Below are positions 22,659 through 31,420 of a stretch of DNA of 47,134 nt, piece after piece. Source of the DNA: Bacteroidota bacterium (GTDB lineage: Bacteria; Bacteroidota; Bacteroidia; 2-12-FULL-35-15); the NCBI GenBank assembly GCA_017303895.1, contig JAFLBF010000021.1:1-47134 (forward strand), given 5' to 3'. Numbering within the stretch: position 1 is the first letter of the stretch; every line of letters begins with the position of its first letter. A program made the position numbers and the translations under genes. The notes beneath the pieces were generated by a model that saw nothing but the letters and a program-made list of their open reading frames with translations, was not told where the DNA came from and made no database searches.

Positions 22659-25424
22659 ATGAAACATACTTTTACTTTTTTATTTGCGATTGCATTTTCT
22701 GCATCGGCTATTACCTATATCTCTAATGATGAGGGGATCAAAAAAACAAAACGCACCGGAAATGGCACAGAGGAAGGAATGGTACACGGTGCCAGCAAAC
22801 GTGCCTTGTGGGAACGCAAACGATTGGCTGATCCTGCCACAGGAAGAATTCCTGATAACATCCGTCAGAAAGAATTAGCATTTGCAGCTACTCTACCATC
22901 AGATGCTAACTTAAGCAGAACGATCAACTTCACGAATCGTGGTCCATGGAATGTAGGAGGAAGAACACGTGCATTTGGAATAGATGTAAGCAATGAGAAC
23001 AGAATATTAGCAGGATCAGCATCGGGTGGAATGTGGTTAAGTGTAGATGGTGGTGCAACCTGGAACATGACCAATACCATGTCGCAATTAAAAAATGCAA
23101 CCTGCCTGGTACAAGATAAACGTCCCGGACATACCAATGTATGGTATTATGGAAGTGGTGAAGCCTATGGAGCATCGGCCAGTGCTGGTGGTGCATATTA
23201 TTTAGGAGACGGTATGTTCAAATCAACGGATGGTGGTGTAACTTGGACACAAATTACTGCTACAGCCGGTGGAAATCCGCAACAATTCTCTTCTAATTGG
23301 CAATTATTCTGGAATGTAGCGAATGATAACTCTGCACATGATACCATTAGTGAAGTGTATGCAGCTACTTACGGAGCTGTGTATAGAAGTGTGAATGGAG
23401 GAACAAGCTGGACTGCCGTAAGAACTGGTGGTTCTTATTTTACAGATGTAGCTGTTACTTCAACCGGAGTAGTATATACCACCTTAAGTGATGATGGATC
23501 ACAAAAAGGAATTTGGAGATCGACTGATGGAGTTACATTCACCAACATCACTCCAACAGGATTCCCTACAGCCTATAACCGTATTGTGATCGGCATTAAT
23601 CCATCCAACGAAAATGAAGTGTATTTCTTAGCAAACACTCCGGGATCCGGAAAAGAAACTGTTGATTGGCAAGGGAATTCAGAATGGAATAGCTTTTACA
23701 GATATACCTATGTAACTGGTGATGGTGCCGGAGCAAATGGAACATGGGATACATTATCACAAAACCTACCTAACTCAGGTGGTATGTTCGACAAATGGCA
23801 AGTGCAAGGTTCATACGACATGATCGTGAGAGTGCATCCAACCGAATCGAATATCGTTTACATTGGCGGAACAAATCTGTACCGTTCTACTTCAGCGTTC
23901 AATGATTCTACGAATACAACCTTCATTGGAGGCTACGAACAATTCTCTGCTCTGCCAGTGATCAACTCGTATGCAAATCATCATCCCGATCAGCATTGGA
24001 TCGAATTTCTTCCATCCAATCCGTATGTGATGTTTAGTGCTAACGATGGTGGTGTTTTCAAAACAACAAATGATACTGCATCGAGCATTACATGGCAATC
24101 CTTGAACAATGGTTATTTAACCACTATGTTCTATACTGTTGCCATTGATCATGCTACACCAAACAATAATATCATTGTTGCCGGTGCACAAGATAATGGC
24201 TCCTGGTACACCAATTCAGCCAATCCAACTGATCCATGGGTAACACCTAGAGGAGGAGATGGTTCGTATTGTGCCATTGCAGATAATCAAAGCATGTATT
24301 ATTTCTCCATTCAAAACGGGAAAATGATGAAGGCTACATTAGATGCCAACGGCAACAGAACAGCACATGCACGTATCGACCCGATCGGGTTGGAAAAACC
24401 ACAATTCATCAATCCATACACCCTTGATCCGAATAATAACAACATTATGTACTTGGCAGGTGGTAAATATTTATGGAGAAATGATGACCTATCCGGAATT
24501 CCATTAGCAAACAACTGGGATTCAATTAGCACGAACTGGGTTCGATTTGCAGATTCTGTTCCAACAGCTAATTCAGAGATCACTGCAGTAACAGCTTGTA
24601 AAGTCCCTGCCAACAGGGTGTATTATGGAACCGACAAAAAACGCATTTACAAAGTGGATAATGCTAATGTTGGAACACCTACTCCGGTAGATATTTCTCC
24701 CACATCATTCCCTTCTGCCGGTAACATGAGCTGTATCGCTGTTGACCCGAATGATGGAGACAATGTATTAGTCGTATTCTCTAACTATAATCTTTACAGC
24801 TTATTCTACACCTCCGATGCAGGTGCAAACTGGACCAAAGTTGGAGGTAATCTGGAAGCGAATATCAATGGAACAGGATCAGGTCCTTCAATCCTCTGGG
24901 CAAGCATTATTCCTGTGAGTGATGGTGTGATCTACATGGTTGCAGGTAGCACAGGTGTGTATGCAACAGATACATTGAATGGCACCTCTACTGTTTGGGT
25001 ACAGCAAGGAGCAAACACCATTGGAAATGCTGTATGTGACATGATCGATTATAGACTATCGGATGGATTAGTAGTAGTAGCAACTCACTCCAATGGGATC
25101 TTCTCTGCCAATATTACCAGTGTAAACGACATTGTAAGTATCAAAGATATTGAGAACAGCAAAGAAGAACTTTACTTAACAAACTATCCGAATCCAATGA
25201 TGGATCAAACAACCATTGAATATAAAACCAATAAGAGGGACCAGGTAACACTTTCTATCTGGGATGAATGCGGTAGATTAATAGAAACTCCAGTAAATAC
25301 AATTATGCCTGCAGGTACACACAACTATGTATTCAACAAGAAAAATTTAAAAGCAGGCTTGTATTATTACAGCTTAATGGTTGGAGACAGAAGAAAAACA
25401 AACAAACTGATCATTACCAATTAA
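22659..25424 (+). CDS. T9SS-secreted sortilin/BNR-type propeller protein
   Basis: The 921-aa protein has a signal peptide (about 1-18) and then a long beta-propeller region with Asp-box/BNR repeats: SVDGGATW (about 128), STDGGVTW (about 189), SVNGGTSW (about 247), STDGVTF, FKTTND and YTSDAGANW. It ends in a type A T9SS sorting domain (about 845-921) with YPNPMMDQTTI, AGLYYYS and a basic close. It should be exported by Sec, moved across the outer membrane by T9SS and attached to the surface. The VPS10/sialidase-like propeller suggests binding or hydrolysis of a polymer, but catalytic residues were not recognised. It is followed by a terminator. Confidence 0.9.
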   Translation: MKHTFTFLFAIAFSASAITYISNDEGIKKTKRTGNGTEEGMVHGASKRALWERKRLADPATGRIPDNIRQKELAFAATLPSDANLSRTINFTNRGPWNVGGRTRAFGIDVSNENRILAGSASGGMWLSVDGGATWNMTNTMSQLKNATCLVQDKRPGHTNVWYYGSGEAYGASASAGGAYYLGDGMFKSTDGGVTWTQITATAGGNPQQFSSNWQLFWNVANDNSAHDTISEVYAATYGAVYRSVNGGTSWTAVRTGGSYFTDVAVTSTGVVYTTLSDDGSQKGIWRSTDGVTFTNITPTGFPTAYNRIVIGINPSNENEVYFLANTPGSGKETVDWQGNSEWNSFYRYTYVTGDGAGANGTWDTLSQNLPNSGGMFDKWQVQGSYDMIVRVHPTESNIVYIGGTNLYRSTSAFNDSTNTTFIGGYEQFSALPVINSYANHHPDQHWIEFLPSNPYVMFSANDGGVFKTTNDTASSITWQSLNNGYLTTMFYTVAIDHATPNNNIIVAGAQDNGSWYTNSANPTDPWVTPRGGDGSYCAIADNQSMYYFSIQNGKMMKATLDANGNRTAHARIDPIGLEKPQFINPYTLDPNNNNIMYLAGGKYLWRNDDLSGIPLANNWDSISTNWVRFADSVPTANSEITAVTACKVPANRVYYGTDKKRIYKVDNANVGTPTPVDISPTSFPSAGNMSCIAVDPNDGDNVLVVFSNYNLYSLFYTSDAGANWTKVGGNLEANINGTGSGPSILWASIIPVSDGVIYMVAGSTGVYATDTLNGTSTVWVQQGANTIGNAVCDMIDYRLSDGLVVVATHSNGIFSANITSVNDIVSIKDIENSKEELYLTNYPNPMMDQTTIEYKTNKRDQVTLSIWDECGRLIETPVNTIMPAGTHNYVFNKKNLKAGLYYYSLMVGDRRKTNKLIITN

Positions 25425-25453
25425 GCATCTGAATAAACAATCCGGTGTTAGTT

Positions 25454-25487
25454 AAAAAGTCCTCCCAAGAAATGGAGGACTTTTTTT
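25454..25487 (+). terminator. Intrinsic terminator after the propeller gene
   Basis: AAAGTCCTCC pairs with GGAGGACTTT around CAAGAAAT, followed by TTTTTTT. It lies upstream of the start chosen for the next gene and rules out a longer N-terminus there. Confidence 0.85.
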
Positions 25488-25519
25488 ATACTCTACTTTT
25501 ACATGTACAATTATTGACC

Positions 25520-26122
25520 ATGACATTACAAGTAGTTACTCAAGGATTTGATTATTACAGCTGGATCATACTTCCTATTATTATCTTTTTTTCGCGTTTA
25601 TGTGACGTAAGTTTAGGCACACTCCGTCATGTATTCATCTCCAAAGGGTTCCGGAAGATTGTACCGGTACTTGGTTTTTTTGAGGTATTGATCTGGATCG
25701 TAGTAGTAGCTCAGGTGATGAAAAACCTCAACAATGTGGCCTGTTACCTGGCATGGGCAGGAGGGTTTGCTACAGGCACTTATGTTGGATTGAGAATTGA
25801 AGAACGACTGGCCTTGGGCTTGCAGGTGATCCGCATCATCACTAACCAAAGTTATGAAAGCTTATTGGAAGCATTAAAGAACGAGAATCATGGAGTTACG
25901 ATAGTAGATGCACAAGGAGCCATGGGACCAGTTAAGATGATCTTTACCATTGTAAAAAGAAAAAACACCAGAGATGTGGTAAAACTCATCAGCGAACACA
26001 ACCCGACTGCTTTTTATTCCATAGAAGATATTAAAAATGCTAAACAGGGCGTCTTTACAGAAAACGGAAAAAACGGGTTTGCCTTCATCAGACAGATGGT
26101 GCCTACAAAAAAAGGGAAATAG
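25520..26122 (+). CDS. DUF2179/DUF5698 (UPF0316) membrane protein
   Basis: The protein is 200 aa. The frame opens at 25445, but that part would encode the terminator hairpin. The ATG at 25520 follows a -7-like TACTTTTA and gives the normal start (MTLQVVTQGFDYYSW). Three membrane segments (about 10-30, 40-60 and 68-85), with SRLCDVSLGTLRHVFISKG and GFATGTYVGLRIEERLALG, are characteristic of UPF0316. A C-terminal DUF2179 domain (about 110-190) resembles the soluble half of YitT-like proteins. The function is unknown. It is a single-gene unit. Confidence 0.88.
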   Translation: MTLQVVTQGFDYYSWIILPIIIFFSRLCDVSLGTLRHVFISKGFRKIVPVLGFFEVLIWIVVVAQVMKNLNNVACYLAWAGGFATGTYVGLRIEERLALGLQVIRIITNQSYESLLEALKNENHGVTIVDAQGAMGPVKMIFTIVKRKNTRDVVKLISEHNPTAFYSIEDIKNAKQGVFTENGKNGFAFIRQMVPTKKGK

Positions 26123-26220
26123 ACCTTTCAAACAGGTAGTTTTGTTTTTAATTATAAAAAGTATCAACTTTGTTAAACTTTTTGAATACTTGTTCGTCCT
26201 ACACAAAAAAACACTATATC

Positions 26221-27057
26221 ATGAAAACTAAAAAACTGTTTACTTATCTATCCATTGCACTTTCATTAAGTGTATTGATCACTTCTTGCAGAAAGGAAGA
26301 TGACAATGATACTGAAACCGGAATTGCCGGAGACCATGCCTTGGCTGAAGGATCGTTCAATGATGTGAACAACATTGCTGATGAGGCTTCAACAGGTACA
26401 TTGACTTCTTATTTAAATCCGGCAAGTTCCGGAGAACGTTCTATCACCAGCGCATGTGCAACCATTACACATGACACAACGGTTAGTCCACGTCTGTTAA
26501 CGATCGACTTTGGACCAACCAATTGTCCTTGCAGCGATGGAAGAAACAGAAGAGGGATCATCAATGTATCCTATACCGGTGCGTATCGTGATTCGGGATC
26601 GGTACATACGATCACATTCACCAATTATTTTGTGAACGACAACCAATTATTAGGAACAAAAACTGTGACCAATAACGGACGAAATACAACAGGAAATTTA
26701 GTGTACGCTATTTCTGTGAGTGGTCAGATCATCAAAGCAAACGGAGGTGGAACAATTACCTGGACATCAGCTCGTCAGCGTGAATGGGTAGCAGGCGAAA
26801 CGACTCCGCAATGGAATGACGACTCCTACTTAATTACCGGTACAGGAAATGGAACCAGCGCATCCGGAAATACATTCACCGCAAACATTGTTCAGGCATT
26901 AAAAAGAGATATCGGTTGTAGATATTTTGTAGCCGGACAAGTAGGTATTACTCCTAACGGAAAAGCAACGCGTTTCATCAACTTTGGAAACGGTACATGC
27001 GACAATGCCGCTACGGTTACCATCAATGGAAATGTATATAACATTACATTACCATAA
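26221..27057 (+). CDS. Lipoprotein of unknown function
   Basis: The protein is 278 aa. The frame extends upstream to 26170, but the ATG at 26221 gives a clean lipoprotein signal (MKTKKLFTYLSIALSLSVLI, then lipobox TSC), with Cys at about residue 22. Acidic residues straight after the Cys (RKEDDNDTE) are compatible with the surface-lipoprotein signal reported in Bacteroidota. The rest is a beta-rich Thr/Asn/Gly domain with four Cys (SACATI, NCPCSD, DIGCRY, TCDNAA). No catalytic motif is seen. It is followed by a terminator. Confidence 0.8.
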   Translation: MKTKKLFTYLSIALSLSVLITSCRKEDDNDTETGIAGDHALAEGSFNDVNNIADEASTGTLTSYLNPASSGERSITSACATITHDTTVSPRLLTIDFGPTNCPCSDGRNRRGIINVSYTGAYRDSGSVHTITFTNYFVNDNQLLGTKTVTNNGRNTTGNLVYAISVSGQIIKANGGGTITWTSARQREWVAGETTPQWNDDSYLITGTGNGTSASGNTFTANIVQALKRDIGCRYFVAGQVGITPNGKATRFINFGNGTCDNAATVTINGNVYNITLP

Positions 27058-27070
27058 AGATCATCTTAAT

Positions 27071-27102
27071 AAAAAAGCCTCACAGAAATGTGGGGCTTTT
27101 TC
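27071..27102 (+). terminator. Intrinsic terminator after the lipoprotein gene
   Basis: AAAAAGCCTCACA pairs with TGTGGGGCTTTTT around GAAA, with one T-G pair, followed by a T-rich stretch. Confidence 0.8.
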
Positions 27103-27127
27103 TTTTCTATAAAGCTATTAAAAGAAG

Positions 27128-27135
27128 TATCTTTG
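27128..27135 (+). promoter_or_regulatory. -7 box of the DUF3817 gene
   Basis: TATCTTTG matches TAnnTTTG exactly, about 20 bp before the ATG at 27155. Confidence 0.5.
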
Positions 27136-27154
27136 TAAGGTTAAAAAAAGTCCT

Positions 27155-27448
27155 ATGAAATCAACACTTAAGATATTCAGAATGGTGGCCCTGCTGGAAG
27201 GGATATCGTTCATTCTACTCGTTGGAATTGCCATGCCACTTAAATATCTTTATGATATGCCAACAGCCAATAAAGTGATCGGTATGTTACACGGAATGTT
27301 ATTCGTTGCTTACGTATTCTATTTATATCAAGTTCAATCGGAAAGAAAATGGGATTTAAAGAAAATAACGTACGCCTTTATTGCATCCTTACTTCCTTTT
27401 GGCACATTTGTTTTGGATGCCAAAATATTAAAACACGAGAAAGAGTAA
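27155..27448 (+). CDS. DUF3817 family membrane protein
   Basis: This 97-aa protein has three membrane segments. The family signature is clear: MVALLEGISFILLVGIAMPL near the start, LHGMLFVAYVFY in the middle and ASLLPFGTFVLD near the end. Its function is unknown; it is found widely as a small integral membrane protein. It has its own promoter and converges on the pseudouridine synthase gene, with only one base between the two stops and no terminator visible between them. Confidence 0.85.
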   Translation: MKSTLKIFRMVALLEGISFILLVGIAMPLKYLYDMPTANKVIGMLHGMLFVAYVFYLYQVQSERKWDLKKITYAFIASLLPFGTFVLDAKILKHEKE

Positions 27449-27449
27449 A

Positions 27450-28577
27450 TTACTTTTTGATCTTGGTGTGATCTTCCTGAATGGCTTCTTCTTCAAAGCC
27501 ATTGCTGTTAGCATAGGTTCTCCATTTTTTGATCACTGCCTGCATGTCCTCCGGTAATTCGGAATCGAAATGAATATACCTGCCGGAAGTAGGGTGATTA
27601 AAACCCAATGATTTGGCATGTAAGGCATGGCGGGGTAGTAACTCAAAACAATTATCTACAAACTGCTTGTACTTCGCAAAGGTAGTCCCCTTTAAAATTC
27701 TATTTCCTCCATACGTATCATCATTGAACAAAGAATGACCGATATGCTGCATGTGTGCACGGATCTGGTGTGTACGGCCTGTTTCCAATTTACATTCGAT
27801 CAAGGTAACATAACCAAAACGTTCCAACACTTTGTAATGTGTTACCGCATGTTTTCCGTATTCACTTCCTTCGGGAAATACATCCATTAGTTTTCTATCC
27901 TTTAAATGACGACCGATATTCCCTACTACAGTTCCGCTATCTTCCTTAAAATCTCCCCATACCAAGGCAATGTATTTTCTATCTAAATTTCTGTCGAAGA
28001 AATCCTGTGCTAATTTGGTCATAGCGATCTCGCTCTTGGCAACCACCATGATACCACTTGTATTTTTATCCAGGCGATGCACCAATCCCGGACGAAGAAC
28101 AGCCTGTTCCGTTGATTTTTTATTGGTTTCAAGCGCAGCACCCGATTTACTTACCGGCAATTGCTGAAAATGATACACCAATGCATTCACTAAAGTTCCT
28201 TTATAATTACCATACCCTGGATGAACAACCATCCCCGGATGTTTATTAACGATGATCAGATCGTTATCTTCATACACAATGTCGATCGGAATGTTTTGAG
28301 GGATCAACTCGATCTCACGAGGTGGATGTGCAAACACTACGGTGATCACATCATGAGGCTTAACTTTATAGTTGGATTTTACAGGCTTTTCATTTACCAG
28401 AATATTTCCATTCTCTGCCGCCTGCTGAATTTTAGTACGTGTAGCATTCTGCACACGATTCATTAAAAACTTATCAATACGTAATGGCTCCTGCCCTTTG
28501 TCAGCAACCACCCGATAGTGTTCATACAATTCCTGATCACCATCCTGCTCTTCCGGCAATTCTAATTCTTCATTCAT
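27450..28577 (-). CDS. RluA-family pseudouridine synthase (RluD-like)
   Basis: The 375-aa protein isomerises uridine to pseudouridine in rRNA. An S4 RNA-binding domain (about 30-90, with RIDKFLMNRVQNATRTKIQQ) precedes the catalytic domain. The catalytic motif is GLVHRLDKNTSGIMVVAK, with the nucleophile Asp at about residue 170. LETGRTHQIRAHM marks the second conserved block. The S4-plus-RluA layout is closest to RluD/RluC; 23S rRNA is the likely target. It is the last gene of a leftward set with the PASTA and T9SS genes; linkage of PASTA and RluA genes is common in Bacteroidota. Confidence 0.93.
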   Translation of the reverse strand: MNEELELPEEQDGDQELYEHYRVVADKGQEPLRIDKFLMNRVQNATRTKIQQAAENGNILVNEKPVKSNYKVKPHDVITVVFAHPPREIELIPQNIPIDIVYEDNDLIIVNKHPGMVVHPGYGNYKGTLVNALVYHFQQLPVSKSGAALETNKKSTEQAVLRPGLVHRLDKNTSGIMVVAKSEIAMTKLAQDFFDRNLDRKYIALVWGDFKEDSGTVVGNIGRHLKDRKLMDVFPEGSEYGKHAVTHYKVLERFGYVTLIECKLETGRTHQIRAHMQHIGHSLFNDDTYGGNRILKGTTFAKYKQFVDNCFELLPRHALHAKSLGFNHPTSGRYIHFDSELPEDMQAVIKKWRTYANSNGFEEEAIQEDHTKIKK

Positions 28578-28591
28578 TTTCGATGATGATT

Positions 28592-30463
28592 TTATTTGGA
28601 GATCACGATCTTTTTATTGATCACTCCGTTAGTAGTAGTTACTGATAGAAAATAGATACCAGCTTTTAACGATGCAACATCAATGGAATTATGATCCATA
28701 AAAACATTTTGCATCACTTCTCTGCCGCTAATATCTAGAATACGATAGGATCTTAGTTGAGTATTATTTACATTTTTCAATACCACATTCAATTGATCAC
28801 GAGCAGGATTTGGATAAACGGTCAATTCTTGTTCACTTGCATCTTTATCGGCTACTCCTGTAAAATCAGTTGCAGGACCAAACACCGGGCGCATCATGAC
28901 AGATCCCGGATAAGGCGATAAAGCCCAGCTTCCCGCAATATTGTAATATACTTTATCAGAGGTGTTGATATTCTTATCCAAACCAACATTTAAAAATTGG
29001 TTGGTATTCTGAATAAACCCAATAAAGAATGTTCCTGCATTTAAATACAGAGGCTCATGCAAATAATAACGAATGAACTGATTAGGCATTAACTGACCAT
29101 AAGCAGGAGATAAAACAGTATCGGTTGTATAAACTGCAACACCCGGAACGGAACCCGCCATCGCCCATACTTTTAAACGGAATGTATAAAGCTCCGCATT
29201 GGTTAAAATAGGATTGAAATAAATATCTATACAACGCAAGGTATCAGGAGTGGTTGTGGTATATTTTTGAGCCAATTGCGCATACAGTGTACTTAAACCA
29301 ATGGCAGATTCAGCTGTCCCATCATCGTATGCATAATAGTTGGAGAACTCCTGAACATAACGGATCGTATCATTCTCTCTGTAGAAATCGGGAGTAGAAT
29401 TTACCACACATTCAATGGTGTATTTCGAAGAATCCGTTAAAGCCGGAATCGTATAGTTAAGGGGTGGATTTGTAAAAGGAGTATAACTCAAATAACCATT
29501 CGGATCGTAGGGATCGATATTGATATTCCCCCCGGAATAAGTTGTATTTACCTGAACATTATTCTCATCATAAATGGAATACACAAAACTTCCGTTTTTT
29601 GTTGCCGTATGATTATTTCTGATCGAAGTAGAATAAGCAGACTTCATATTCGCTGCCGAATAATGTCGCCAAGGAATAGCCGTATAATCATTGATCAAGG
29701 ATGTGTTGTTATACACAAATGAAATATCTTCGAATGTGGTGTCATTGATATTTCTAACCCTATTCAAATATACATAATCAACATGCCAATGATCTAAACT
29801 ACCGCTGAGGGTTGCATAATTTTTAAAACGGAATTGAAACCCGTTTTTCAAATAGGTCGTATCTTTCACAGGTATCATCACCAAGGTCCAACTACTATCA
29901 TTTAAGGCCAGATTTGTACCTTTGTGAGCCCATACCCTATCCCATGATGCCAATGTTCCCGGCCCCTTAAACTCCACTACTAATGAATCGGCTTGTTCAG
30001 GTGCATTTCCTAAACCTTGCGGTTGATAATAAAAACTAAAATAAATAGAGTCCGATGCAGCGTAGTTTAAATTGATCGGCTTAGAAGTAAGGTAATCCGC
30101 AATGCCGGTAGCTCCCGATGCCATTGCAAAATTATACGGAAAACCGGAGGAATCAACCCCATCAAAAGTAGCTACCCCGATAGTTATGGGAGCTTTGGCA
30201 TATCCATTATTTACAAACACATTATTATCTATCCACAAAGCTGTATCAGGATAAGGACCATCATAAGAGAAGTCGTCAAAGATACCTTTAGCACCCAGTA
30301 TAAGTGTATCGAAAAGGGATGCGGTGCGGAATTGTGTACTTAAGCGCGCATGCTCTTTTACTAAAACGGGATTTACGGTAAGCGTATTTTCACTGATTCC
30401 CTGAGAGAAAAGAGAAAATGGGAATAGCATCCACGTTAAAATATATATCAATCTTTTATTCAT
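28592..30463 (-). CDS. T9SS type A sorting-domain protein
   Basis: The protein is 623 aa starting MNKRLIYILTWMLFPFSLFS, a clear signal peptide. The frame opens nine codons earlier, but this ATG overlaps the stop of the PASTA gene (ATGAATAA), so coupling is likely. The middle consists of beta-sandwich regions with no recognised catalytic site, including a LamG/MAM-like block early (FDDFSYDGPYPDTALW). The C-terminus (about 548-623) is a type A sorting domain with LTVYPNPARDQLNV, GREVMQNV and KAGIYFLSV. The product should be surface-attached or released through T9SS. Its substrate is unknown. Confidence 0.88.
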   Translation of the reverse strand: MNKRLIYILTWMLFPFSLFSQGISENTLTVNPVLVKEHARLSTQFRTASLFDTLILGAKGIFDDFSYDGPYPDTALWIDNNVFVNNGYAKAPITIGVATFDGVDSSGFPYNFAMASGATGIADYLTSKPINLNYAASDSIYFSFYYQPQGLGNAPEQADSLVVEFKGPGTLASWDRVWAHKGTNLALNDSSWTLVMIPVKDTTYLKNGFQFRFKNYATLSGSLDHWHVDYVYLNRVRNINDTTFEDISFVYNNTSLINDYTAIPWRHYSAANMKSAYSTSIRNNHTATKNGSFVYSIYDENNVQVNTTYSGGNINIDPYDPNGYLSYTPFTNPPLNYTIPALTDSSKYTIECVVNSTPDFYRENDTIRYVQEFSNYYAYDDGTAESAIGLSTLYAQLAQKYTTTTPDTLRCIDIYFNPILTNAELYTFRLKVWAMAGSVPGVAVYTTDTVLSPAYGQLMPNQFIRYYLHEPLYLNAGTFFIGFIQNTNQFLNVGLDKNINTSDKVYYNIAGSWALSPYPGSVMMRPVFGPATDFTGVADKDASEQELTVYPNPARDQLNVVLKNVNNTQLRSYRILDISGREVMQNVFMDHNSIDVASLKAGIYFLSVTTTNGVINKKIVISK

Positions 30464-31292
30464 CGAATTCAGAGTCACTATTTTTAGCATCTTCTGCAGG
30501 CATTGAAACCGCAGGAACTTTGTTTTTATCAGACGTCATATACAGATCAACAGTTGCCCCCATGTTCACATTATTATCTTTTCCACATGAAGGAGATTGA
30601 CGGTAAACAACTGAGATCGCAGAATCTTTAGGCTCATCGTATGTAACAACTCCAATACTCAAGGAGGATTCAGCTAATTTTTGAATCGCATCTTTTCTTC
30701 CCAGACCAAATAGACAAGGAACTCCTACTTCTTCGTCACTCAAGCCTTTTCCGACAACAAGTGTGATAACCGTTCCTTTTTCGATGATATCACCGGGAGC
30801 GATCCGTTTCCCTTTTACTAATTGATCCAATACACAGTTTGCGCACTGATCGGGAACAAATTTAATAGCAGGGTTTAGTTTTAATCCATAGGAAGTGATC
30901 ATGGCTGTCGCCTGACGTAAAGAACGATCGATCAACTTAGGCATTTCTATACTTGGAGGTAAAATGGATGTTACATATAAATAGATCATTCTGTTTTCTT
31001 TCACTTCCGCATTCGCTTCCGGTTCCTGACGGACAACAACACCCTTTGGCGACTGAAGATCATAAATAGAATCGATCACTAAATAACGAACTTTTTTATC
31101 GGCCACAAATTGATCCAGGTCCCCGAGTTTCACTCCATTAAAATCGGGAACTTTTATTGATTCTCCATGCTTGGTGGTAGAATTAAGCCAATAAGTAATG
31201 ATCAGGATCAACAAGATCATTACGCCCAGATAAATTCCCAGATGTTTTAAAAATGTTTTACTCTTAATAAATTGAAAAACTCCCTTGATCAT
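30456..31292 (-). CDS. Membrane-anchored protein with three PASTA domains
   Basis: This 278-aa protein has one membrane segment (about 18-36) followed by three extracytoplasmic PASTA domains (about 47-112, 115-185 and 188-258; for example VPDFNGVKLGDLDQFVADKK and VVVRQEPEANAEVKE). PASTA domains bind peptidoglycan or beta-lactams in Ser/Thr kinases and PBPs. Here there is no kinase or transpeptidase, so it is a stand-alone form known in Bacteroidota. The second domain has an inserted CANC pair and the third a PSCGKD cysteine, which may form a disulfide. The acidic C-terminal tail overlaps the start of the T9SS gene. Confidence 0.9.
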   Translation of the reverse strand: MIKGVFQFIKSKTFLKHLGIYLGVMILLILIITYWLNSTTKHGESIKVPDFNGVKLGDLDQFVADKKVRYLVIDSIYDLQSPKGVVVRQEPEANAEVKENRMIYLYVTSILPPSIEMPKLIDRSLRQATAMITSYGLKLNPAIKFVPDQCANCVLDQLVKGKRIAPGDIIEKGTVITLVVGKGLSDEEVGVPCLFGLGRKDAIQKLAESSLSIGVVTYDEPKDSAISVVYRQSPSCGKDNNVNMGATVDLYMTSDKNKVPAVSMPAEDAKNSDSEFDE

Positions 31293-31373
31293 GATCCTTT
31301 TTAAGCTTTATTTCAAGCTACGAATGTACGAATTTTAGGCGAACGTAGGAAATGAGAATAAATTGTTTCTAAA

Positions 31374-31405
31374 TAAAAAAAGCAGGCAAATGCCTGCTTT
31401 TTTTT
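31374..31405 (-). terminator. Terminator of the surface-structure cluster
   Basis: AAAAAAGCAGGCA pairs with TGCCTGCTTTTTT around AA, with T-runs on both strands. It lies about 16 bp after the stop of the Ig-repeat barrel gene, and separates that cluster from the PASTA gene. Confidence 0.85.
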
Positions 31406-31420
31406 ATCGGTTAAATCTTA

